NCBI RefSeq assembly: GCF_000152825.2
Contig: NC_014414.1
Coordinates: 434,001 to 498,000, forward strand
Length of the DNA: 64,000 nucleotides
Origin: Parvularcula bermudensis HTCC2503
GTDB lineage: Bacteria > Pseudomonadota > Alphaproteobacteria > Caulobacterales > Parvularculaceae
Direction of reading: 5' to 3'
Both the position numbers and the translations under genes were made by a program. Positions 45,290 to 53,126 of this stretch are shown piece by piece. The notes beneath the pieces are model-generated. The model saw only the letters and a program-made list of their open reading frames with translations, made no database searches and was not told the DNA's origin. How positions within the stretch are numbered: the first letter of the stretch is position 1; each line of letters starts with the position of its first letter.

Positions 45290-45587
45290 CGTTCGAATCA
45301 CAATCAACGGCCAGGGATATACCCTTGGCTGCGGACCAGGTGAGGAAGAGCGCGTCAGAGCGCTCGCGGCCTATTTCAACGACCATGTTGAAGTCTTAGC
45401 GAAAGAGATTGGGCGCACGGCGGAAAAACGCCTCCTCATTCTCGCCGGGCTGCGCGTGTGCGAAGAATTATTCGACCGGCGCGATGAAAAAACCGAGGCG
45501 GCGATTACCGAAGCGGTGGCGGTGCTGGATCGCGCCGCCGACGAAATCGAGGCGTTGGCGGCGACCCTGGATCTCCCCGACCCCTAA
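45282..45587 (+). CDS. zapA: Cell division protein ZapA
   Basis: Small FtsZ-ring stabiliser that cross-links FtsZ filaments. 101 residues: 'MPDVRITINGQGYTLGCGPG' (beta hairpin), 'EEERVRALAAYFNDHVEVLA' and a C-terminal helix for dimerisation. The start is GTG 45282 within the end of the upstream gene, with GAGGGAAG as ribosome binding site. Followed by 6S RNA and the cyclo-ligase gene, the conserved zapA-ssrS-ygfA order of proteobacteria. Confidence 0.92.
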   Translation: MPDVRITINGQGYTLGCGPGEEERVRALAAYFNDHVEVLAKEIGRTAEKRLLILAGLRVCEELFDRRDEKTEAAITEAVAVLDRAADEIEALAATLDLPDP

Positions 45588-45661
45588 AATCTCGGCCTGT
45601 TCCCCTCACCTCCACGGAAGGGGCGACCCCTCGCCTCTTGCGCTCCCCTCCGAGCACTCTA

Positions 45662-45830
45662 CCTTTGAAAAGCTGCCCGGCCCGTTAGGATCACGTCCCC
45701 GGGGCCTTACATTCAAGTTCGGGAACTGCCTCTGGCGGAGATCGTGGTCTCCATCACGCGGTGCCCACCTGGTCCTTCGGGTCCAGGGCGACAATACCGT
45801 CCGACGGCCGGTGCGGCGATTTTGGGGGAA
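45662..45830 (+). ncRNA. ssrS: 6S RNA
   Basis: Regulatory RNA that mimics an open promoter and sequesters sigma70 RNA polymerase. A segment CACCTGGTCCTTCGGGTCCA (from 45766) followed by GGGCGACA matches the conserved 3' hairpin of 6S RNA, and a closing stem is formed by CCGGCC(C)GT (45677-45685) with ACGGCCGG (45804-45811), extended outward by AAAA/TTTT (45668-45671, 45820-45823). Its location between zapA and the 5-formyltetrahydrofolate cyclo-ligase is the classic site. Exact ends are estimated. Confidence 0.83.
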
Positions 45831-45852
45831 GAGCCTGCCCCCCCGGGGGACA

Positions 45853-45867
45853 CCCCTCGATGAGGGG
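45853..45867 (+). terminator. Hairpin after 6S RNA
   Basis: CCCCTC-GAT-GAGGGG, a perfect 6-bp stem with a 3-nt loop about 25 nt beyond the 6S RNA, preceded by another GC-rich run (45824-45850). It may define the precursor end; no U-tract follows. Confidence 0.4.
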
Positions 45868-45871
45868 CCCC

Positions 45872-45899
45872 AACGAGGCATGAGAAACGAGGCATGAGA
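45872..45899 (+). repeat. 14-bp perfect tandem duplication
   Basis: AACGAGGCATGAGA occurs twice head to tail (45872-45885, 45886-45899) between the 6S hairpin and the cyclo-ligase start. The second copy ends just before the gene's GGAGG. Looks like a recent slippage duplication. Confidence 0.8.
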
Positions 45900-45915
45900 G
45901 TCGGAGGACCGGTCC

Positions 45916-46524
45916 CTGGACGCTGAAACCGCCATTGTATCGATTGATTGGAAGGGGCTTTTCCGCAAACGCGCCCTTAAGGCCCGTCACGAGGCGGCCC
46001 AAAGCGCGTCCTCCTCAGCCCCCGACGCGGCGGCCTCTCATTTCATGAAGGATTTCGCACCGGACCAGCCCTCGGCCATCGCTCTTTACGCCCCCAAGGG
46101 ACAGGAACTCGACACCGCCCCCCTTGCCAAACGGCTCTCCGAACGCGGTCACGCCATTCTCTTGCCGGTGGTGACGGCGCAGGACGCGCCGCTTGAGTTT
46201 CGCTTGTGGGAGATCGACCGCCCGCTGGTCGAGGGCCGTTTCGGTATCCCCGTGCCGCCAGCGGACAGCCCCAAACGCTTGCCGCAAATTATCGTCACGC
46301 CCCTCTTGGCGGTCCGCCCCGACGGGGCCCGCCTTGGCCATGGGGGGGGCTATTACGACCGCACATTGTCGGCCCTCAGAACTGAGGGGCCGGGGGCGCT
46401 GGCCATTGGCTATGGATATGAGGGACAGGTCATGGACCGGTTTCCAGTCGAGACCCACGACCAATTCCTCGACGGGTTTGCCAGCGAGGTTCAGAGTCGG
46501 ATATTTCCTCAGCGTCCGGCGTAA
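45916..46524 (+). CDS. 5-formyltetrahydrofolate cyclo-ligase (likely CTG start)
   Basis: ATP-dependent enzyme returning 5-formyl-THF to 5,10-methenyl-THF. Family signatures: 'IALYAPKGQELDT', 'EFRLWE', 'FGIPVPP', and the ATP/folate motif 'GARLGHGGGYYDRTL'. The only ATG, at 46045, would give 159 residues and lose the N-terminal Arg/Lys helix. The frame is open upstream to a stop at 45895-45897, and translates as 'WKGLFRKRALKARHEAA', a typical N-terminus, before reaching CTG 45916 placed 8 nt after GGAGG (45903-45907). No ATG, GTG or TTG exists there, so I propose CTG, giving 202 residues. Also called fau/ygfA. Its end overlaps the convergent DUF885 gene by 95 bp. Confidence 0.75.
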   Translation: MDAETAIVSIDWKGLFRKRALKARHEAAQSASSSAPDAAASHFMKDFAPDQPSAIALYAPKGQELDTAPLAKRLSERGHAILLPVVTAQDAPLEFRLWEIDRPLVEGRFGIPVPPADSPKRLPQIIVTPLLAVRPDGARLGHGGGYYDRTLSALRTEGPGALAIGYGYEGQVMDRFPVETHDQFLDGFASEVQSRIFPQRPA

Positions 46525-48337
46525 ATGGCCGGTCCGGCCTCGCTTCTGGAATGGGCGGCCTGCCGCCCTCAAGACGCCAGGCCGTAAGGGCACGAGACAG
46601 CACCGACATCGGTAGAGGACCCAGCGCAAAGATCTGCTGATGAAAAGCCGCCTCATCGAAGGCCGGCCCCAAGGCCGCCGCCGCCGCCGCGCGTTCCTCG
46701 CGCAGCCGCCGGGCGCCCAACACAGGGGCCGCCGCACGTCCGGGACGGGCGACAATATCGGCCACCATCGCCATCGCCCTTTCGCGGGAAAGGCCGTTGA
46801 CATCCATCAGATAGTCGCGGGCGCGGTCGGGGGTCCATCCATCGATGTGGAGACCCAGATCCACCACCATTTGCGAGACCAGCAGTAACTCATGGCTGAC
46901 GCTACTGATCTGTGTGCGTCCAGCGTTGTCGAGGTCAAAGGCCGCCCCGAGCCCTGTGGCATAGAGCCCCCAGCCCTCAAAAAAGGCCGGCTGGTCGACG
47001 ATAAAGCTTTGGCCGCCGTGCCCGGCGAGAACCGCGGTGTAGGCGAAGTGCTGACCCGGAGCGGCATTATGGAAAATCAGGGCGGGAATATCCTCTCGCA
47101 CCCATGGCTGATCATTATTCGCCGCCAGCCAAAGAACTGCCGGCCGTCTCCCATCCGGCGAAGCAGGGCTGTAGACGGCGAGCCGCCCCGCCGCCGGAAC
47201 CCCCGGCGCCATCGGCCCAATACCGAGACGCGCCTCCGGCAGGGCAAGGAACTCGCGGCTGAGGGCGGGCGTGATGGCGGAGAGAAGGGCGATCGCCGAG
47301 TCGAGCGGAAAGCCATCCGCCGCCAAACGATCCCGACCGGCCTGATAGGCCGGCAGGCTCCCATAGCCAAGCGGCAGGACCCGGGCCGTAAGGTCGGCAC
47401 GCAGATCGCCGATCCGCGCAAGTCCCCAGCCATAAGCCTCCGCCGGAGAGATGGGCGCCCCATAGGCGTCACCGAGGCGCCCCTGATAGGCGGCAAGATC
47501 GAGGCCCGCCAGCCGCAGATCCTCCCCCGGCTGACAGGTCGGCGTGATCGTGGTTTCGACATAGCGACGAAATTCGGCCAGGGCGGGGCCGACATCCTGC
47601 GCGATAATCGCGGCGGCCTCCGCCCGTAATTGCGCGGCCTGCCGTTCACCGAGGGCCGGTGCGGGCGGCGTAAATGGACGCATAAGGATGGTTTCGATTT
47701 GCTCAAGCTCGCTGAACGTCGCAAGCCTGGCCTCGACCCCATAGAGCGACAGACAGGGCTGGGCGGTCACCGCCTGGCGACGGGCGTCCAGACGACCCTG
47801 GGCCTCCCGCAGAAAGCGAGGCGTGTCGCGAAGCAAGGCAAAATAGACCCGATAGTCTGCCGCACTGGTAAACGGCAACAGGTCCGGCAATTGAGTCACG
47901 ACCAGATCCGGGCCGCTCGTTGGGCCTAATATCAAAAAAGAAGGGGTTGTGAGGAGGCGATCGCCCCGACGATCGAGTTCGACGAGCAAAGCTTCGCGCT
48001 TCCACTGCGCCTCTTTGGTTAAAAGCGGCGGCGGAAGATCGCGGATCTGTCCCCGAAGGCGTGCCAGGCGTTCTGACCGACGGGTCAGGGCGTTATCATC
48101 GAGGGCCGGCAGGCGCGGCGAATAAGGAAGAGGGGCGGCGATTGAAAACGGATCGGTTTCCGCCACGAGTCGCCGAAATTCGAGGACCAGCGGATCGATC
48201 TCGCCGGACACCCCAGGGGCGGAAGGTCGGTCCCCCGCAGGAAGCGAGGTCGGTTGCGTTTCGCGCGGCGGCGTAGAGCAGGCCGAAACCAGACCTACCG
48301 CGCAAACAATCATCGATAATAGATGGGAGATCTTCAC
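46430..48337 (-). CDS. DUF885 family lipoprotein with degenerate metallopeptidase motif
   Basis: 635-residue predicted lipoprotein: the signal peptide 'SMIVCAVGLVSAC' ends at Cys20. The rest matches DUF885, a family of helical proteins related to gluzincin-type peptidases. The usual HExxPGHH motif is replaced by 'HNAAPGQH' (423-430): the catalytic Glu is Asn424 and one His is Gln429. 'FFEGWGLYATGLG' (Glu454), corresponding to the third-ligand region, remains. It is therefore likely not a standard active peptidase. The start is GTG 48337 behind GGGAGGG. The last 30 codons overlap the convergent cyclo-ligase gene and may be unconstrained tail. Confidence 0.82.
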   Translation of the reverse strand: MKISHLLSMIVCAVGLVSACSTPPRETQPTSLPAGDRPSAPGVSGEIDPLVLEFRRLVAETDPFSIAAPLPYSPRLPALDDNALTRRSERLARLRGQIRDLPPPLLTKEAQWKREALLVELDRRGDRLLTTPSFLILGPTSGPDLVVTQLPDLLPFTSAADYRVYFALLRDTPRFLREAQGRLDARRQAVTAQPCLSLYGVEARLATFSELEQIETILMRPFTPPAPALGERQAAQLRAEAAAIIAQDVGPALAEFRRYVETTITPTCQPGEDLRLAGLDLAAYQGRLGDAYGAPISPAEAYGWGLARIGDLRADLTARVLPLGYGSLPAYQAGRDRLAADGFPLDSAIALLSAITPALSREFLALPEARLGIGPMAPGVPAAGRLAVYSPASPDGRRPAVLWLAANNDQPWVREDIPALIFHNAAPGQHFAYTAVLAGHGGQSFIVDQPAFFEGWGLYATGLGAAFDLDNAGRTQISSVSHELLLVSQMVVDLGLHIDGWTPDRARDYLMDVNGLSRERAMAMVADIVARPGRAAAPVLGARRLREERAAAAAALGPAFDEAAFHQQIFALGPLPMSVLSRALTAWRLEGGRPPIPEARPDRPFTPDAEEISDSEPRWQTRRGIGRGSRLETGP

Positions 48338-48390
48338 CGCACAGCCCTCCCCCCCTTAACGGGCGGTTGAGGTTGGGGCTTAGACCAGAC

Positions 48391-48416
48391 CGGCCGGATT
48401 GACCATAAACCGGCCG
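48391..48416 (-). terminator. CGGCCGG/CCGGCCG hairpin after small Sel1 gene
   Basis: 7-bp arms (48391-48397, 48410-48416) with a 12-nt loop, 8 bp after the small Sel1 gene on the minus strand and ahead of DUF885. No U-tract, so a weak terminator candidate. Confidence 0.35.
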
Positions 48417-48423
48417 CCGCGTC

Positions 48424-48711
48424 TTAGGCGGCGGTCATTGCCGCACGACGGGAAGCGAGCCATTCGCGCGCTTTACGCTGCGCTTCGGCAATTTGGCGGC
48501 CGGACATTTCCAGGGTCAATTGCTGACGGTATTCCTTCGCCACCTGATTGCCGGACATGGCCGCCAGGTTGAACCATTTATGCGCCGTCACAAGATCGGT
48601 CTGGCGATCTTCGCCGGGGGTCGAGGCCGCAATGCCAAGACGATACATTTCCTCGGGTGACACGATCTTTTCAGCGTCGCCGATCATTCCATGATCAAAC
48701 TCAACAGACAT
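48424..48711 (-). CDS. Small Sel1-repeat protein
   Basis: 95 residues without a signal peptide. The middle part 'DLVTAHKWFNLAAMSGNQVA' is one Sel1-like repeat, preceded by 'PEEMYRLGIAAST'; the C-terminal third is a charged helix ('GRQIAEAQRKAREWLASRRA'). Single-repeat proteins of this length are conserved in alphaproteobacteria, but have no assigned function. It is divergent from radA across a 221-bp AT-richer region. Confidence 0.78.
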   Translation of the reverse strand: MSVEFDHGMIGDAEKIVSPEEMYRLGIAASTPGEDRQTDLVTAHKWFNLAAMSGNQVAKEYRQQLTLEMSGRQIAEAQRKAREWLASRRAAMTAA

Positions 48712-48932
48712 TATTTACATCCCTTACCAGTAAATTGACACGGCAAACGCCGATTAACCTTCGGTCGACATCACCATTTCCCTATAAATATCAGGTAAAA
48801 GGCAATTTATTCTGTTGTTTACTATGATCTCCACGATCTTCACTTTTGAGCGCGGTAAAGACAGGGTCGCGGCGCCATGGGGGGGCTTCGCGCCGCGGCG
48901 AAACAGCGCCATGAAGAGGCGGTGAGGAGACG
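48712..48932. promoter_or_regulatory. Divergent promoter region between small Sel1 gene and radA
   Basis: AT-richer than its surroundings (48712-48845); no gene seen. It should contain promoters for both flanking genes, but I cannot fix -35/-10 pairs with confidence. GAGGAGA at 48923-48929 is the radA ribosome binding site. Confidence 0.4.
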
Positions 48933-50297
48933 ATGATGGCGCGCTCGACAGAATCTTATGTCTGCCAATCCTGCGGGGCGGTTTATGCCAAATGGGCAGG
49001 CCGTTGCGATGCCTGCGGATCATGGAACACGATTGACATCGAACTCAGCGATGCCCCTCCGGGAAGTGTGGGGGCCAAGAGCGGAGGGACAAAAGGCCGT
49101 GCCCTGACGGTTGAGGGCATGATCGGCGAGGCCGCCCCCCTCCCCCGGCTCTCGACAAAGAACGCCGAATTCGACCGGGCGGTCGGGGGCGGGCTGGTCC
49201 CCGGGGCCGCATTGCTTATCGGGGGCGACCCCGGCGTCGGGAAGTCCACGCTCCTGTTGCAATTGGCGGCCGGGCTCGCAGCGCAGGGCACCGACACCCT
49301 CTACATCTCCGGCGAAGAGGCATCAGGACAAATCCGTATGCGGGCAGAACGCCTCGGCCTTCAACAGACCGCAGCACGCCTCGCCACCGGCACGGCCCTC
49401 AGAGACATCCTCCAAACCCTGAAGGATGAAACCCCCGGCGCCGTCATTATCGATTCCATACAGACGCTATGGACAGACACCCTGCCCGCGGCGCCGGGTA
49501 CCGTTACGCAGGTGAGAGCCTGTGCCCAGGAACTCGTCCGCCACGCCAAGCAGCGGAACATGATCCTGATCCTTGTGGGACACGTGACCAAGGACGGCCA
49601 GCTCGCCGGTCCCCGAGTGGTCGAACATCTTGTCGACACGGTTCTTTATTTCGAAGCCGAGAAAGGCCGTGCCTTTCGTTTGGTGCGCGCTGTGAAGAAC
49701 CGTTTCGGCGCGGCGCACGAGATTGGCGTTTTCGAAATGACCGCCCGCGGCCTCGAAGAGGTCTCGAACCCCTCGGCCTTGTTTCTTGGTGAGGGCGGGG
49801 ACCCGGTCGCAGGGTCCGTTGTGTTTGCGGGAATAGAAGGGACCCGGCCGCTTCTTTGTGAAGTGCAGGCCCTGGTCAGCCCCTCAAGTCTAGGCGCCCC
49901 CCGTCGTGCCGTTGTGGGATGGGAGGCGAGCCGCCTGTCGATGATCCTTGCCGTTCTCGATACCCGCGCCGGTCTCGATTTCGCCCGCCATGACGTCTTT
50001 TTGAATGTCGCCGGAGGGTTGCGGATCAGCGAACCTGCGGCGGATCTCGCGGCGGCCACCGCCCTTCTGTCCTCTCGCCTCGATATTGCCCTTCCCCCCC
50101 AAATGGTTGCCTTTGGGGAGATCGGGCTGTCCGGCGCGATCCGCTCCGTGCCGCAAGCCGAAACCCGTATCGGCGAGGCTGAAAAGCTCGGCTTCACCGC
50201 CGCCCTCGTTCCCCAGGGCCTCGACCTTAAAACCACTCTGACCCTGGAGGAGGTGGGGGACGTCACAGCCCTGCTCACGGCGATGAAAAAGCACTAG
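48933..50297 (+). CDS. radA: DNA repair protein RadA
   Basis: RecA-like ATPase that promotes branch migration during recombination repair. 454 residues: N-terminal zinc finger 'YVCQSCGAVYAKWAGRCDAC', Walker A 'LIGGDPGVGKSTLLLQLAAG', the RadA-specific 'VKNRFGAAHEIGVFEM' motif, and the C-terminal Lon-protease-like domain ('GLRISEPAADLAAATALLSS', 'FGEIGLSGAIRSVPQAETR'). Start ATG 48933 with GAGGAGA upstream; ATG 48936 is an equal alternative. It precedes cvpA and purF on the same strand. Confidence 0.97.
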   Translation: MMARSTESYVCQSCGAVYAKWAGRCDACGSWNTIDIELSDAPPGSVGAKSGGTKGRALTVEGMIGEAAPLPRLSTKNAEFDRAVGGGLVPGAALLIGGDPGVGKSTLLLQLAAGLAAQGTDTLYISGEEASGQIRMRAERLGLQQTAARLATGTALRDILQTLKDETPGAVIIDSIQTLWTDTLPAAPGTVTQVRACAQELVRHAKQRNMILILVGHVTKDGQLAGPRVVEHLVDTVLYFEAEKGRAFRLVRAVKNRFGAAHEIGVFEMTARGLEEVSNPSALFLGEGGDPVAGSVVFAGIEGTRPLLCEVQALVSPSSLGAPRRAVVGWEASRLSMILAVLDTRAGLDFARHDVFLNVAGGLRISEPAADLAAATALLSSRLDIALPPQMVAFGEIGLSGAIRSVPQAETRIGEAEKLGFTAALVPQGLDLKTTLTLEEVGDVTALLTAMKKH

Positions 50298-50368
50298 GAC
50301 TTGCGCCGAGATGGTTGTCGGTCGCCCCGTCAGACTCTACACGCCAAGGAAAAGAGGACATCCGCTCC

Positions 50369-50869
50369 ATGACCTTGTTCGATCTTGCGATTATTCTGGT
50401 CATCGGGTTGTCCACCCTGTTTGCCTATTTGCGCGGCCTCTTGCGGGAATTCATCACCCTCATTGCCTTGGGGGTGGGAACGCTGTGCACCCTTTATTTT
50501 GGCGATACGCTGGCGCGCCTGTTCGGCGAGGGGACCCTCGCGCTGCTTCTCGGCTATGGGCTATCGGGGCTGATCGGCTTTATCGCCGCGACCATCGGGC
50601 TGGAAATTCTCATCGCCCGTCTATCGGGCACGACCCCGCACAAATGGGATCAGGTAGGGGGCGCTATCTTCGGCATTTTGCGCGGCTGGGTCTTGATGGG
50701 ACTCGTATATTTTTCGGTGATCAATTACATACCAGAGGATAATCCGCCGCGCTGGGTTGCAAATTCTGCCCTTCGCGGCATCGCGGCCAGCGCCGCCGGG
50801 GTGTTGGAAAGCTTGGGGCTCGACGCGGAATTGACCTCCCCCGCTCGCACCGATGGCGATACGGCCTGA
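50369..50869 (+). CDS. cvpA: CvpA family membrane protein
   Basis: Inner-membrane protein of 166 residues with four hydrophobic helices, related to E. coli CvpA (colicin V production), which is encoded ahead of purF. Seen: 'TLFDLAIILVIGLSTLFAYL', 'RGLLREFITLIALGVGTLC', 'YFGDTLARLF', and 'GAIFGILRGWVLMGLVYF'. The role is uncertain; linked to envelope integrity in enterobacteria. ATG 50369 is preferred, behind AGAGGA; an in-frame upstream start at 50315 would add a non-conserved extension. Confidence 0.9.
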   Translation: MTLFDLAIILVIGLSTLFAYLRGLLREFITLIALGVGTLCTLYFGDTLARLFGEGTLALLLGYGLSGLIGFIAATIGLEILIARLSGTTPHKWDQVGGAIFGILRGWVLMGLVYFSVINYIPEDNPPRWVANSALRGIAASAAGVLESLGLDAELTSPARTDGDTA

Positions 50870-50911
50870 TCATCCGTCTCGGGATCGCCCGCTGAGACGA
50901 GAGGAGTGACG

Positions 50912-52447
50912 ATGTCTTCGCACCGAGGTGCCGACCCTCGTACGGCCGCCGCCCTCCGCTTCGCTCGACGCGCGGCGAGCGGCCCTCGCGCCCCCCTCCC
51001 CCGCGCCCTCAACGAAGAATGCGGCGTTTTCGGGCTGATCGGAAATGATGGGCCTGCGGCCTCCCGGGTCGCCATGGGGCTACACGCCCTACAGCACCGT
51101 GGACAGGAAGCCGCCGGAATCTGCACCTTCGATGGCGAGCAATTCTACGCCGAGCGCAATTTAGGCCTCGTCATCCCGCACTTTACCCAAGCCCATGTTC
51201 TTGAGCAGCTCGAAGGCCAGGCCGGCATCGGGCACACGCGCTATTCCACCACGGGCGCCCCCAATCGCCGCAACGTGCAACCGTTCTATGCCGACCTCGA
51301 TATTGGCGGGGTCGCCCTTGCGCATAATGGCAATCTCACCAATGCGCGGGTCCTGCGCCAACGGCTGATCCAACAGGGACGGATCTTTCACACAACCTCC
51401 GACTCTGAGCTGTTCTTGAAATTGATCGCCCAAAGCCGCGCGCCGCAAATCACTGATCGGGTGAGAGAGGCGCTCGGCGTGGTCGAAGGGGCCTATGGTC
51501 TCTTGGTGCTCAGCCAGGATTGTCTGATCGGTGTCCGAGATCCCGTGGGCATCCGCCCCCTTGTCCTTGGCCGCCTCAACGGCGCCCCGGTCCTCGCATC
51601 GGAAACCTGCGCCTTCGACTTGATCGGCGCTGAGTTCGAGCGCGACATCGAGCCGGGGGAGATGGTGATTTGCTCTGCCGATGGGACGGTGAAAAGCGTG
51701 AGGATTTTTCCCGCACCGGCGCATCCCCGCCCGTGTATTTTCGAGCTGATCTATTTCGCTCGCCCCAATAGCTTTATTGATGGCCAGAGCGTCTATGCCC
51801 TCCGCAAGCGATTGGGCCAGCGTCTGGCCATGGAGTCCCCGGTGGAGGCGGATCTGGTCGCCCCAATCCCCGATTCAGGGATTGCCGCGGCCATCGGCTA
51901 TGCCGCCCAGGCGCGGCTTGATTACGATATGGCGCTGATCCGCGGCCATTATGCCGGGCGGACCTTTATCGAACCCACCCAAGAGATGCGGGAATTAGGG
52001 GTTGCTCGTAAATTGTCGGCGAATAAGGGGGTCGTTGACGGCAAGCGGATAACGCTGATCGACGACAGCTTGGTGCGCGGTACCACCTCCAAGAAAATCA
52101 CCGCCATGTTGCGCGAAGCGGGCGCACGGGAGGTTCATTTCCGTATCGCCTGCCCCCCGATTGTCTGGCCTGACTATTACGGTATCGACACCCCCGACCG
52201 CGACGAATTGATGGCCGCCACCCACACAATCGATCAAATGCGGGACGCCATCGGCGCCGATAGTCTCGCCTTTTTGTCTCTGGACGGCATTTATGATGCC
52301 CTGGACAAAGGCCCCCGCGGCGAGGCGCCGGCTTTTACCGACCATTGCTTCACCGGCGACTACCCCACCTCCCTCGCCGACCAGGATAGTGGGGCGGATT
52401 GCCGACCTTCCGGTACGCTCAGCTATCTGAAGGAACGGACTGCGTGA
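50912..52447 (+). CDS. purF: Amidophosphoribosyltransferase PurF
   Basis: First committed enzyme of purine synthesis: PRPP plus glutamine gives phosphoribosylamine. An N-terminal propeptide of 36 residues precedes the nucleophile Cys37 in 'ALNEECGVFGLIG', which would be exposed by self-cleavage; it is longer than the 11-residue propeptide of B. subtilis. Glutaminase motifs 'LQHRGQEAAGICTF', 'GHTRYSTTGAPNRRNVQPF', 'LAHNGNLTNA' and the PRPP loop 'ITLIDDSLVRGTTSKK' are present. Of the iron-sulfur CxxC pair near the C-terminus only one Cys remains ('DHCFTGDYPT'), so a cluster is doubtful. ATG 50912 follows GAGAGGAG. Confidence 0.96.
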   Translation: MSSHRGADPRTAAALRFARRAASGPRAPLPRALNEECGVFGLIGNDGPAASRVAMGLHALQHRGQEAAGICTFDGEQFYAERNLGLVIPHFTQAHVLEQLEGQAGIGHTRYSTTGAPNRRNVQPFYADLDIGGVALAHNGNLTNARVLRQRLIQQGRIFHTTSDSELFLKLIAQSRAPQITDRVREALGVVEGAYGLLVLSQDCLIGVRDPVGIRPLVLGRLNGAPVLASETCAFDLIGAEFERDIEPGEMVICSADGTVKSVRIFPAPAHPRPCIFELIYFARPNSFIDGQSVYALRKRLGQRLAMESPVEADLVAPIPDSGIAAAIGYAAQARLDYDMALIRGHYAGRTFIEPTQEMRELGVARKLSANKGVVDGKRITLIDDSLVRGTTSKKITAMLREAGAREVHFRIACPPIVWPDYYGIDTPDRDELMAATHTIDQMRDAIGADSLAFLSLDGIYDALDKGPRGEAPAFTDHCFTGDYPTSLADQDSGADCRPSGTLSYLKERTA

Positions 52448-52532
52448 TCGCAGCAGGATCGATCGTCTTTGGGCGCCATTGCCATCGCGCGCCGGCAAGG
52501 ATCCGCTGTGGGAACAAAGATGACGGGACGTC

Positions 52533-53117
52533 ATGCGGTTTGTTCTGAAGATTGCGGCGTTGATGGGCCTATTATGTGCCGCAGGGTTTTTTGTGTTCGT
52601 TGCCGCCTTGCCGCGGTCGTCAAATGAGCAGGCCGCCCTACGAAGCCTATCGGCCGATGCCCGCACGGGCATGGTTATCCTGACCGGGGGGGCGGGACGC
52701 CGGATCCAGCACGGCCTCGATCTCTTCGCCCAGGGCTATGGGGATCGCGTCCTGATCTCCGGCACCCATCCCCTTGTCGATAAGGAGGACCTCGAAGGGC
52801 TGGGGGTCCGTGACAGTCTTCACTGCTGTGTCGATTTGGGCCCGCGCGCCCGGACGACCATCGGCAACGCCTTGGAGGCCAGAGACTGGGCCCGCCGACG
52901 CGGCTACGACACGATCCTGCTTGTCACCTCGGATTTCCATTTGCCGAGGGCGCTTCTAGAATTGGAAGCGGTCGCCCCGGAATTGACGGTGATCGGTATT
53001 GCCGTCGACACGCGCTCTGCGCCCTCCGCCAATTGGATGCGGTCCCCGTCGGCCTGGCGGGTGCTGGCCGAGGAATACATCAAGTATATTCTGGCCTGGA
53101 CGCGACACCGGGCTTAG
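52533..53117 (+). CDS. YdcF/SanA/ElyC family (DUF218) protein
   Basis: 194-residue protein with an N-terminal membrane anchor (about 5-26, 'LKIAALMGLLCAAGFFVFVA') and a DUF218 domain: 'TGMVILTGGAGRRIQHGLDL', 'DRVLISGTHPLVD', 'RTTIGNALEARDWARRRGYD' and 'ILLVTSDFHLPRALLELE'. E. coli ElyC and SanA relatives affect envelope integrity; the biochemical activity is unresolved. In alphaproteobacteria the gene commonly precedes an acyltransferase of the PlsC family, as here (9-bp gap). Confidence 0.88.
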   Translation: MRFVLKIAALMGLLCAAGFFVFVAALPRSSNEQAALRSLSADARTGMVILTGGAGRRIQHGLDLFAQGYGDRVLISGTHPLVDKEDLEGLGVRDSLHCCVDLGPRARTTIGNALEARDWARRRGYDTILLVTSDFHLPRALLELEAVAPELTVIGIAVDTRSAPSANWMRSPSAWRVLAEEYIKYILAWTRHRA

Positions 53118-53126
53118 GGGCCTCAA

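Noticed and set aside
45872-45899. Tandem repeat as the beginning of a CRISPR array
   Set aside because: Only two directly adjacent copies of 14 bp without spacers, and no cas genes.
50311-50742. Frame of 143 codons overlapping cvpA
   Set aside because: The cvpA frame has membrane helices and family motifs; the other frame is His/Arg-rich and unlike any protein family I know.
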